Source: Candidatus Zixiibacteriota bacterium (GTDB lineage Bacteria > Zixibacteria > MSB-5A5 > GN15 > JACZUZ01). From it: a stretch of DNA of 5,560 bases. Where the stretch lies: NCBI GenBank assembly GCA_022572905.1, contig JACZUZ010000164.1:1-5560 (forward strand). The letters run 5' to 3'. The notes beneath the pieces are model-generated. The model ran no database searches and was not told the origin of the DNA. It saw nothing but the letters and a program-made list of their open reading frames with translations. Positions 1 through 5,560 of this stretch are shown here, in pieces (the stretch's first letter is position 1; each line of letters begins with the position of its first letter). The position numbers and the translations under genes were made by a program.

Positions 1-1566
1 TACGAATTGGGAATTTATGATCGCGAACGCGACACAGTTTACTATGTGTCCACTGACAGCATCCCTGGCATTTACGATCAACCGGAGTACTTGAAAGAAT
101 TAGAAAGCGCTGCGAATGACGGCAACGAGTCTGATAGCGCTGAAGCGCTTGAAGAAGAATCTGAAGAGGAAGAGAAGCCTCGGAAAGTTGTTATCCGCGG
201 ACCATGGTGGTCGGAGAATGGCAAGAGCGCGTTTGTAGTTGTCATGTCACTTGATTTCAAGGATCGCTGGATAATGACCCTTGATGCGGAAACCGGGGCG
301 CTGTCTCTACTCGATTGGCAACACGACGACGCCTGGATCGGCGGACCTGGAATCTGGGGCTGGACTTATCAGGGTGAAGTAGGCTGGACTCCCGACAACA
401 AGAGCGTTTGGTTCATGTCTGAGGAAACCGGTTATTCGCAACTCTACACTGTAAACGCTTCCTCAAAAAAGAAAATTCGTCTTACCAAAGGTGACTTTGA
501 AGTTCAAAACGTCAGGATTTCTCGAGATAAGAAACTCTGGTATTACGTTTCAAATGAAGTTCATCCCGGTGAACAGCATTTCTATCAGTTGCCCATTAAG
601 GGAGGAACGCCGACTCGCTTGACTTTCGCCGACGGAAGGCACAAAGTTTTCATTTCTCCGGATGAGAAAACACTGGCTATTCGCTATTCATTTTCGAACA
701 AACCCTGGGAATTATTCGTTCAGGATAACAAATACGGCTCCAGCCCAAAGCAAATTACCAATTCTTTGAGCGAAGAATTCAATTCGTATCCATGGCGCTC
801 TCCGAAAATTTTAACATTTACTGCCCGCGACGGAATTGAAGTCTATGCGCGCTTGTATCGTCCGGAAAATCCTCAAGCCCGCGGACCGGCAGTAGTTTTT
901 GTGCACGGCGCCGGATACACCCAAAACGCTCACAGGTGGTGGAGCAAGTATTATCGCGAATATATGTTCAACAATTTGCTCGTTGATAACGGATACACAG
1001 TCCTGGATATCGATTATCGCGCCAGCAGAGGATATGGCCGCGAATGCAGGACGGCCATTTATCGATTTATGGGCGGCAAAGACTTAACTGATAATGTCGA
1101 TGGCGCCAGGTTCCTTGTTGATAATTATGATATAGACTCCACGCGCATAGGAATATACGGTGGATCATACGGCGGCTTTATTACGCTGATGGCGATGTTC
1201 ACAACACCGGATGTATTTTCCGCAGGCGCGGCGCTCAGGCCCGTAACCGATTGGGCGCATTACAATCACGGATATACCGCGAATATTCTCAACACTCCCA
1301 CTATCGACAGTCTGGCATTTGCGCGCAGTTCGCCAATCTATCACGCCGAAGGCCTCAAAGGCGCGCTTTTGATGTGTCACGGGATGATTGATACGAATGT
1401 ACACTTCCAGGATGTTGTCCGCCTCGCTCAAAGGCTAATTGAACTTGGCAAGGAGAATTGGGAAGTCGCGGTTTATCCGCTCGAGGCTCATAGCTTCAAA
1501 GAGCCGTCGAGTTGGACCGATGAGTATCGGCGGATTTTCAAATTATTCGAAGACAATCTTAAATAA
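1..1566 (+). CDS. S9 family serine peptidase (prolyl oligopeptidase / DPP-IV superfamily), 5' truncated
   Basis: The reading frame is open at the left edge, so the TTG at 7 is internal and not a start; 521 residues are visible. S9 enzymes usually have about 650-900 residues, so the N-terminus, including any signal peptide and the first propeller blades, lies outside. Residues 60-270 are beta-propeller repeats with DPP-IV-like phrases (SEETGYSQLY, EVHPGEQHFYQL). Residues 275-520 form the alpha/beta-hydrolase catalytic domain: an oxyanion segment HGAGYTQ (302-308), the nucleophile elbow GGSYGG with Ser389 (codon 1165-1167), Asp464 in HGMIDTNVH, and His497 in EAHSF. The triad is complete, so the enzyme is probably active, cleaving short peptides, possibly after proline. 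The elbow GGSYGG is typical of S9C, whereas the propeller looks more like S9B; no DPP-IV double-Glu helix is evident, so exopeptidase specificity is uncertain. An acidic insert lies at residues 33-60. The TAA stop is at 1564-1566. Family assignment is firm; the substrate is unknown. Confidence 0.93.
   Translation, partial: YELGIYDRERDTVYYVSTDSIPGIYDQPEYLKELESAANDGNESDSAEALEEESEEEEKPRKVVIRGPWWSENGKSAFVVVMSLDFKDRWIMTLDAETGALSLLDWQHDDAWIGGPGIWGWTYQGEVGWTPDNKSVWFMSEETGYSQLYTVNASSKKKIRLTKGDFEVQNVRISRDKKLWYYVSNEVHPGEQHFYQLPIKGGTPTRLTFADGRHKVFISPDEKTLAIRYSFSNKPWELFVQDNKYGSSPKQITNSLSEEFNSYPWRSPKILTFTARDGIEVYARLYRPENPQARGPAVVFVHGAGYTQNAHRWWSKYYREYMFNNLLVDNGYTVLDIDYRASRGYGRECRTAIYRFMGGKDLTDNVDGARFLVDNYDIDSTRIGIYGGSYGGFITLMAMFTTPDVFSAGAALRPVTDWAHYNHGYTANILNTPTIDSLAFARSSPIYHAEGLKGALLMCHGMIDTNVHFQDVVRLAQRLIELGKENWEVAVYPLEAHSFKEPSSWTDEYRRIFKLFEDNLK
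97..180 (+). other. Acidic low-complexity insert in the S9 peptidase
   Basis: About 28 codons within the propeller part of the peptidase encode a segment dominated by Glu, Asp, Ser and Ala, ending in EEESEEEEKPRK (about residues 49-60). The DNA is purine-rich (GAA/GAG runs at 151-177). Such a segment is expected to be a flexible surface loop between propeller strands. The frame remains open on both sides and propeller-like sequence resumes directly after it, so it is an in-frame insertion and not a frameshift. Its function is unknown. Confidence 0.6.
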
Positions 1567-1604
1567 TTTTGGAAGTATGAAAAGTGAATTGATAAGCTAC
1601 CGAG

Positions 1605-1625
1605 AATTCGAATTGAATCTATAAT
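1605..1625 (+). promoter_or_regulatory. Possible -10 box (TATAAT, 1620-1625) with an adjacent palindrome
   Basis: A perfect TATAAT lies at 1620-1625, about 105 bases upstream of the membrane-protein start codon and after the peptidase stop. The perfect 10-base palindrome AATTCGAATT (1605-1614) sits just upstream, between the expected -35 and -10 positions. No convincing -35 hexamer is found at 16-18 bases spacing (CTACCG at 17), so a primary sigma-70 promoter would need an activator. In AT-rich intergenic DNA such a box can also occur by chance. Confidence 0.3.
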
Positions 1626-1638
1626 GTGGCAAAATATT

Positions 1639-1661
1639 ATGACACTATTTCATGACCCTAT
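1639..1661 (+). repeat. Pair of 10-base direct repeats (ATGAC[A/C]CTAT)
   Basis: ATGACACTAT at 1639-1648 and ATGACCCTAT at 1652-1661 differ at one base and are spaced 13 bases start to start. They lie in the gap between the peptidase and the membrane-protein gene, just downstream of a possible -10 box. Tandem direct repeats in a leader are a common form of binding site for transcription regulators, including OmpR/PhoB types, although those usually have 10-11 base periods. The role is inferred from position only. Confidence 0.35.
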
Positions 1662-1711
1662 ATCATTACAATACGGTGACAATTGAACGTCTCATAAGTT
1701 TTTAGTTTTGC

Positions 1712-1719
1712 AAAAGGGA
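1712..1719 (+). promoter_or_regulatory. Ribosome binding site of the seven-helix membrane protein
   Basis: AAAAGGGA lies 11 bases before the ATG at 1731. It is a moderate Shine-Dalgarno match with rather long spacing, weaker than the site before the kinase. An in-frame TAA at 1695-1697 blocks any much longer upstream start, and the ATG is directly followed by the first membrane segment, which supports this start. Confidence 0.55.
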
Positions 1720-1730
1720 ATCGCGCTCTT

Positions 1731-2474
1731 ATGGGAATACATTATGTACCAATTTTAACAACGCTTTTCACTGCCTATTTTGCGGCGGAGCTTTTTAGTC
1801 GCTACCGAAGGAAGCCCGGCTCATATAATTTGCTCTGGTGGGGATTCGGCGTTGTCGCTTATGGCATTGGCACATTGGTTGAGTCGCTGATTACGATATT
1901 CGGCTGGAGCGACATTCTTTTTCGCCTCTGGTATGTGGCTGGAGCGATGATGGGTGGGGCGCCTCTAGCCCAGGGAACGGTTTATTTATTGCTCAAACGC
2001 CGCACTGCTCATATCCTTTCCGCCGCGCTGGTCCTGGCGATCACATTCGGAGCGATTGTAACTTTTCTAACTCCTCTAGACTACTCTCTGGTCGATCCCA
2101 AACTTCCTCAAGGCAATGTTATAGTCTGGCAATGGATTCGCCTGATTTCACCGTTCATCAATACATATGCCGTAATTTTCCTCGTTGGAGGCGCTATCGC
2201 ATCAGCCATCAAATTTAGCAAAATTCCCAAATTCAAGAATCGCTTCGTTGGAAATACTTTGATAGCCATTGGCGCGATTCTACCGGGAATAGGCGGCGCT
2301 ATGAGCCGGGCGGGTCATACCGAAGTTCTTTATCTGGCCGAGTTCGTGGGAATTATCTTCATTTTCGCCGGGTATCGCAGATGCTCTCGCGATCCGGCTC
2401 CCATCATCCACCCTGTATCGCAGGAATTGGAGGATGATAGGTTAGTCCAGTCAGCCGATTCCAGATCGTCATAA
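1731..2474 (+). CDS. Uncharacterised seven-helix integral membrane protein
   Basis: This 247-residue protein of unknown function has seven hydrophobic segments at about residues 5-23, 33-56, 62-88, 93-114, 134-161, 172-191 and 197-214. Positive charges follow helix 1 (RYRRK), helix 3 (LKRR), helix 5 (KFSKIPKFKNR) and helix 7 (YRRC). By the positive-inside rule this gives an outside N-terminus and a cytoplasmic, charged 33-residue tail. The longest outside loop (115-133) lies between helices 4 and 5. Helix 7 has no lysine, so it is not a retinal-binding rhodopsin. Small-residue motifs (YGIGT, GAMMGG, GAILPGIGGAMSR) suggest tight helix packing. It recalls, from memory only, an unnamed membrane family in several phyla and, in architecture, the 7TM input modules of some histidine kinases. 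It lies 153 bases upstream of a kinase-regulator pair on the same strand, so a sensory or accessory role is plausible; a transporter or enzyme role is not excluded. Confidence 0.85.
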   Translation: MGIHYVPILTTLFTAYFAAELFSRYRRKPGSYNLLWWGFGVVAYGIGTLVESLITIFGWSDILFRLWYVAGAMMGGAPLAQGTVYLLLKRRTAHILSAALVLAITFGAIVTFLTPLDYSLVDPKLPQGNVIVWQWIRLISPFINTYAVIFLVGGAIASAIKFSKIPKFKNRFVGNTLIAIGAILPGIGGAMSRAGHTEVLYLAEFVGIIFIFAGYRRCSRDPAPIIHPVSQELEDDRLVQSADSRSS

Positions 2475-2528
2475 TTGTTATTTTCATAAACATACGTAAT
2501 TAATCAACATCTTAGCGTAAGTCGGGTG

Positions 2529-2571
2529 TAATCTGATTGCGCGCGGTTCATCTATTGCTTAATCTTTGATT
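2529..2571 (+). repeat. Imperfect repeated motif TAATCT(TT)GATT
   Basis: TAATCTGATT at 2529-2538 recurs as TAATCTTTGATT at 2560-2571, with two extra bases inside the second copy. The copies are 31 bases apart start to start, roughly three helical turns, so a protein could contact both on one DNA face. They lie in the leader of the kinase gene. The motif is short and AT-rich, so chance is a real alternative. Confidence 0.2.
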
Positions 2572-2576
2572 CCATA

Positions 2577-2596
2577 GAGAGCGCTTTTGTGCTCTC
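2577..2596 (+). other. Hairpin in the leader of the kinase gene
   Basis: GAGAGCGC (2577-2584) pairs with GTGCTCTC (2589-2596) around a TTTT loop, giving an 8-base-pair stem with one G-U wobble. It ends 19 bases before the kinase ribosome binding site and 31 bases before its start codon. No T-run follows the stem (ATTTGCG), so it is not a standard intrinsic terminator. It could stabilise a processed transcript end, or partially attenuate expression between the membrane-protein gene and the kinase. Confidence 0.5.
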
Positions 2597-2615
2597 ATTT
2601 GCGAGAAAGCGTCTT

Positions 2616-2623
2616 GGAGGTGA
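2616..2623 (+). promoter_or_regulatory. Strong ribosome binding site setting the kinase start at TTG 2628
   Basis: GGAGGTGA is an eight-base match to the anti-Shine-Dalgarno sequence; its GGAGG core ends seven bases before TTG at 2628. It decides the start over the in-frame GTG at 2589, which lies inside the hairpin and lacks a comparable site. Confidence 0.8.
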
Positions 2624-2627
2624 AAGA

Positions 2628-3623
2628 TTGAACCTAACTCCCCGCAAATCCCTAATTCTGTTTACTGTCCTCGTTGTATTTCTTTTCGCACAGGCTATCT
2701 GGTGGGTGACCTTTATGGAAATTCTTGCCAATGAAAAAGTTGAAATCGCCACGAAGCTGGGCGCCAGCTCGGAATACCTTGAACTCTTACATCAGGAAGA
2801 GCGCTCTCGCCAGATCATGATTGGACTGGAGGGAACGGTTTTTCTGCTTGTCATCCTTGCGGGCGTATGGTTGATCTACAGATCGCTTCGAAAACTCGAA
2901 GAGCTGAAATTTCATCAGGAAAATTTCCTGATGGCAGTGACACATGAACTCAAAACTCCGCTCGCTTCGATTCTGATGTATCTTGACACGATTGAATCCG
3001 AGAAAATATCCGCGGATAAAAAAGTAGCTCTTGTTCCGCGAATGAAAGAGGATGTCAACCATCTTAGCAAATTGGTGGACAATATTCTGGATGCGGGAAG
3101 ATTTGAACGATCCGGCTATCGGCTTCGCCTCGAATGGTTTGATCTTTCGAAACTGGTTTCAATAAGACTTGATACTTTCGAGGACGCTCCCGGACAGAAG
3201 TTTTTGAAGATTCACCGGAAAATTGAAGCGAATTTGCGCTATTATGGAGATCGTAAAGCGCTGACGAGGGCAATTGATGCGATACTCGAAAATAGCATAA
3301 AGTATGGCGCTGGAGATAATGCCGAAATTGACGTAGCGGTACGCGCTGGTAAAAAGGAGATTCAAATTCATATCGCGGATAACGGCATTGGTCTGGAAAG
3401 TCGGGATCTCGGAGCTATTTTCGAGAGGTTCTACCGTGTTGGAGGCGAACTGGCCGGGCGCAGCGAAGGATCGGGGCTGGGATTATATCTGTGTAGAGAG
3501 ATTATTCTGGCGCACGGTGGAGGAATAACCGCGCACTCGGATGGATTGGGAAAAGGAACCAAATTCACTATTAAGTTACAGAGGAGTAAGCGCTCTGAAG
3601 ACGATACTGTTGATAGAAGATAA
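2628..3623 (+). CDS. Sensor histidine kinase (HisKA / HATPase_c), membrane-bound
   Basis: This 331-residue kinase is expected to autophosphorylate on histidine and pass the phosphate to the regulator encoded next. The TTG start is chosen from the strong ribosome site at 2616. Domains in order: membrane helix about 9-29, a short extracytoplasmic segment 30-65 that looks helical and charged, membrane helix about 66-84, HisKA 92-158 with the H-box VTHELKTPLAS (phospho-acceptor His106), and an ATPase domain 205-318. The ATPase domain shows N-box Asn222 (AILENSIKYG), G1 DNGIGL (251-256), F-box FERFYR (265-270) and G2 GSGLGL (281-286). All catalytic boxes are intact. Only some ten residues separate helix 2 from the H-box region, so there is no room for a HAMP domain, and the outside segment is too short for a PAS or Cache sensor. 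Signal input is therefore likely through the membrane or a partner, the upstream seven-helix protein being a candidate. The 3' end overlaps the regulator gene by 29 bases. Confidence 0.94.
   Translation: MNLTPRKSLILFTVLVVFLFAQAIWWVTFMEILANEKVEIATKLGASSEYLELLHQEERSRQIMIGLEGTVFLLVILAGVWLIYRSLRKLEELKFHQENFLMAVTHELKTPLASILMYLDTIESEKISADKKVALVPRMKEDVNHLSKLVDNILDAGRFERSGYRLRLEWFDLSKLVSIRLDTFEDAPGQKFLKIHRKIEANLRYYGDRKALTRAIDAILENSIKYGAGDNAEIDVAVRAGKKEIQIHIADNGIGLESRDLGAIFERFYRVGGELAGRSEGSGLGLYLCREIILAHGGGITAHSDGLGKGTKFTIKLQRSKRSEDDTVDRR
3580..3586 (+). promoter_or_regulatory. Ribosome binding site inside the kinase gene, placing the regulator start at CTG 3595
   Basis: AGAGGAG sits eight bases before CTG at 3595, an ideal spacing. 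No ATG, GTG or TTG stands at that distance. It lies within the kinase coding sequence, so ribosomes translating the kinase pass over it, which suggests translational coupling. Confidence 0.65.
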
Positions 3624-4311
3624 TCTTCATTTGGCCGAAGGGATGCGCCTGAATCTTGAGGCAGAAGGTTACAAGATAGTTCATATTGCGCACGGCAATG
3701 ACGTTCTGGATGAAATTCGCCGGGGACTATATGACTTGGCGCTGATGGATATCATGCTTCCCGGTATTGATGGATTGACGCTTTGCAAGAAGATCCGCGC
3801 TGAAGGCATTACAACTCCAATTCTCTTTGTCACCGCGCGCGATCAACAGGATGAAAAAATTGAGGGGCTTCTTGCTGGCGGTGACGACTATATTACCAAG
3901 CCGTTCGAAATCAAGGAGCTTTTGGTGAGAATTCAGGCGATATTCAGGAGAGTCGCCTGGTTGGCCGCGGAAGACGCAGGAAAAACATATTCATTTGATA
4001 ACCGCTCGATTGATTTTCAATCTCTGGAAGCTACCACGCCCAATGGTAAGTTTTCGCTGACGCGCAAAGAATGCATGATCCTCAAATACCTTATAGAGCG
4101 TTCGGGAGAAACAGTGAGCCGAGACCAATTGCTCGATGCCGTATGGGGCTATGATGTCTACCCAACCAACCGAACAGTGGACAATTTTATTGTCCGGCTT
4201 CGCAAGATATTCGAAGACGATCCCGCCCAGCCTGTTTACATCAAGACCGTACGCGGAATCGGATATCGATTCATGCGTAGCCCGGCCGATTCAGATCCCC
4301 GAACGCGTTAG
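3595..4311 (+). CDS. OmpR/PhoB-family response regulator (receiver + winged helix)
   Basis: This DNA-binding transcription regulator is activated by phosphotransfer from the adjoining kinase. With the CTG start at 3595 it has 238 residues and begins KTILLIEDN, the usual first beta strand of a receiver. Receiver (1-120): acidic pair Glu8-Asp9, phospho-acceptor Asp52 in LMDIMLPGIDG, Thr80 in FVTARDQ, and Lys102 in TKPFE, all present. Winged-helix domain (131-226): SLTRKE (154-159), a transactivation-loop region around VWGYDVYP, recognition helix NRTVDNFIVRLRK (192-204), and the wing KTVRGIGYRF (217-226). Length and architecture are normal for the family. The gene overlaps the kinase by 29 bases in another frame; kinase first and regulator second is the less common order. 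An in-frame ATG at 3541 would add 18 non-family residues and has no well-spaced ribosome site, so it is disfavoured. Target genes are unknown. Confidence 0.94.
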   Translation: MKTILLIEDNLHLAEGMRLNLEAEGYKIVHIAHGNDVLDEIRRGLYDLALMDIMLPGIDGLTLCKKIRAEGITTPILFVTARDQQDEKIEGLLAGGDDYITKPFEIKELLVRIQAIFRRVAWLAAEDAGKTYSFDNRSIDFQSLEATTPNGKFSLTRKECMILKYLIERSGETVSRDQLLDAVWGYDVYPTNRTVDNFIVRLRKIFEDDPAQPVYIKTVRGIGYRFMRSPADSDPRTR

Positions 4312-4416
4312 CGCGGTCTAGCCAATTTACCCAAGCGACAACCAAATAATATAGGCGGGACCCCTTTTGAAAGACGCTCCGCTATCAAACAGTAGGATAT
4401 AAGTATCTGAATTTTC
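4312..4416. other. Convergent intergenic gap without a recognisable terminator
   Basis: This 105-base stretch separates the 3' ends of the regulator gene (+) and the receptor gene (-). I looked for a GC-rich hairpin followed by a T-run on either strand. Only weak candidates appear: a GGG/CCC mini-stem near 4356-4364 followed by TTTT, and TTTGA/TCAAA with a 17-base loop. Neither is convincing, so termination may be Rho-dependent or transcripts may overlap. Confidence 0.5.
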
Positions 4417-5560
4417 TCAGATCTGCGTATTCAGACTGAGTATGAAATTGCGTCCTGGCTCAACCAAAGGGTTATTCGGACTACGGCCGTTAAAAGGCTC
4501 AGAATAAATTTTATCAAAGATATTGCGAACCGTTGCCGACAACCTGACCTGATTGCAGACAGTTACACCGCCATTTATATGAAACAGAGTGTATCCGTTT
4601 GTAGGTTGATCGGTAAGGGTAGCAACTGTCGGAATGCGGTTCTGATCACCGGTCCAGCGCATGTGTAACTCCCCAAACAAGCGGTTTTTATTGTGGCGGT
4701 ATCCGACCTTCGCGTCTACCTTGAACGGTGAAACAAAAACCGGGTTGTCTTCAGTATTATTATTCCCGTACTGATATGTAAGGCCGAGGCTACCGTACAC
4801 ACCGTTGTCACGAAATCCTTCGACAAGGACTTCAAAACCGGATATGGTAACATCGCCGACATTCTCGAAGCGCCAGAGCGGCTCAACACCTGATGAGTCA
4901 AAAATAAGTAACTGCACAAAATCGGTGTAATCGCTACGAAAGCCGATTACAGAATAATTGACGGTATTATGCACACCCTTGAATCCGACGTCAATGGTAA
5001 CGCCTCTTTCCGGCTTTATGTTCGGATTCGGGCGAGTTAGATTTCCGTCGGCGCGACCATAAAAATATCTTTCTACGACATTTGGCGCTCTGAAAGCGGA
5101 GCCAATATTGCCAACAGCATTGACGCCTTTACCAAGTGGGAATACTATTCCAAGCGATCCGTTCAGCGCGGAGAAGTTGGCGTCCTGGGCGATCAGAAGG
5201 ACATCGTCGTCATCAACGTATCCCGGAGTCTCTCTGGCGTTGACCCAGAAATTATCCCAGCGTAGTCCGGCGTTAAATTGTACGTCATTGAGATGAGTTT
5301 CGCCTGACACATAAACTCCTAGCGCTTTCCAGTCGCTGTCTGGAACCGACGGGCCAATGGTAGTGTCGTTGAATGGAAATGGTCCGAATCCCTCTAAGCG
5401 CGAAATCGAGATTAGGTCGCTCCTAATTTCTTCGCGCCATGAGTCAAATTCAAAGGTTAGAAGCGTCTTGCTCGATACTCTGTATAACTCCTGGAAATTG
5501 AAGCCAAGTTTTTCAACTTTGGTCGAGCTCAAAGATGTTTGCGGAATAACAAACCCTGGA
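4417..5560 (-). CDS. TonB-dependent outer-membrane receptor, C-terminal barrel part, 5' truncated
   Basis: The frame runs open through the right edge, so the TTG at 5530-5532 is internal; about 380 residues of a protein usually of 600-800 residues are visible. TonB-dependent receptors import scarce ligands such as iron-siderophores, heme or cobalamin through a 22-strand barrel using TonB energy. Diagnostic segments are FRAPN (5080-5094), NPNIKPERG (5002-5028), and the C-terminal NIFDKIYSEPF and PGRNF near 4440-4530, set among alternating strand-like sequence (GLRWDNFWV, NYSVIGFRSDYTDF). The wording resembles the heme/vitamin B12-type subgroup, but the plug, TonB box and early barrel are missing, so the ligand cannot be named. 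The last residues are FILSLNTQI: the strand has the alternating pattern, but the final residue is Ile and not the usual Phe or Trp of the assembly signal. The gene converges on the regulator gene. Its promoter lies outside the window. Confidence 0.92.
   Translation of the reverse strand, partial: PGFVIPQTSLSSTKVEKLGFNFQELYRVSSKTLLTFEFDSWREEIRSDLISISRLEGFGPFPFNDTTIGPSVPDSDWKALGVYVSGETHLNDVQFNAGLRWDNFWVNARETPGYVDDDDVLLIAQDANFSALNGSLGIVFPLGKGVNAVGNIGSAFRAPNVVERYFYGRADGNLTRPNPNIKPERGVTIDVGFKGVHNTVNYSVIGFRSDYTDFVQLLIFDSSGVEPLWRFENVGDVTISGFEVLVEGFRDNGVYGSLGLTYQYGNNNTEDNPVFVSPFKVDAKVGYRHNKNRLFGELHMRWTGDQNRIPTVATLTDQPTNGYTLFHINGGVTVCNQVRLSATVRNIFDKIYSEPFNGRSPNNPLVEPGRNFILSLNTQI

Noticed and set aside
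197..214. Seven-helix protein as a rhodopsin (residues of helix 7 given)
   Set aside because: Helix 7 contains no lysine for a retinal Schiff base and the rhodopsin signature residues are absent.
78..260. Ser-rich open frame on the minus strand
   Set aside because: It is the antisense reading of the GAA/GAG acidic tract of the peptidase; the serines come from TCT/TCC complements and there is no independent coding evidence.
1165..1431. Minus-strand open frame of 88 codons opposite the catalytic domain
   Set aside because: It overlaps the best conserved part of the S9 peptidase, shows no recognisable motif, and is a typical shadow frame.
1703..1710. TAGTTTTG matching the Bacteroidota -7 consensus TAnnTTTG
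   Set aside because: A start point from it would fall on or after the ribosome site at 1712-1719, leaving almost no leader, and the window's Shine-Dalgarno use is not Bacteroidota-like.
2475..2504. TTGTTA with 18-base spacing to ATTAAT as a promoter for the kinase
   Set aside because: The -10 candidate lacks the leading TA and the region is generally AT-rich; too weak to call.
2589..2627. GTG at 2589 as the kinase start, adding 13 residues
   Set aside because: It lies inside the hairpin stem and has no well-placed ribosome site, whereas TTG 2628 follows GGAGGTGA at ideal spacing and leads directly into the first membrane helix.
3541..3594. ATG at 3541 as the regulator start
   Set aside because: It adds 18 residues that do not fit receiver domains; the purine-rich stretch upstream (about 3519-3525) is too far away to act as its ribosome site.
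4345..4395. Bidirectional terminator between the regulator and receptor genes
   Set aside because: Stems found are only 3-5 base pairs, or have long loops, and none is followed by a solid T-run on the matching strand.

Overview
The window (about 46% GC by eye) comes from a Gram-negative bacterium. The minus-strand gene at the right end is a TonB-dependent outer-membrane receptor, which requires an outer membrane. Good Shine-Dalgarno sequences precede the kinase and regulator genes, which argues against typical Bacteroidota. A lineage among the less-studied Gram-negative phyla, such as a Zixibacteria-like or other FCB-related group, would fit, but this is inference from gene style and not a placement.

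Layout: (1) bases 1-1566 (+) hold the C-terminal two thirds or so of an S9-family serine peptidase, cut by the left edge. (2) A 164-base gap carries a TATAAT box, a 10-base palindrome and a pair of near-identical 10-base direct repeats. (3) Bases 1731-2474 (+) encode a small seven-helix membrane protein of unknown function. (4) A 114-base gap ends in a clear hairpin. (5) Bases 2628-3623 (+) encode a sensor histidine kinase, starting at TTG behind a near-perfect ribosome binding site. (6) Bases 3595-4311 (+) encode an OmpR/PhoB-type response regulator that overlaps the kinase gene and appears to start at CTG. (7) A 105-base convergent gap follows. (8) Bases 4417-5560 (-) encode the C-terminal barrel of a TonB-dependent receptor, cut by the right edge.

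The coherent unit is the middle block: a seven-helix membrane protein, a kinase with only a tiny extracytoplasmic loop and no visible HAMP domain, and its response regulator. A plausible but untested reading is that the seven-helix protein acts as sensor or accessory for a kinase with little sensing surface of its own. Peptidase and receptor flank this block and may be targets or merely neighbours; nothing in the sequence proves a link. I saw no mobile element, CRISPR array, tRNA or rRNA.
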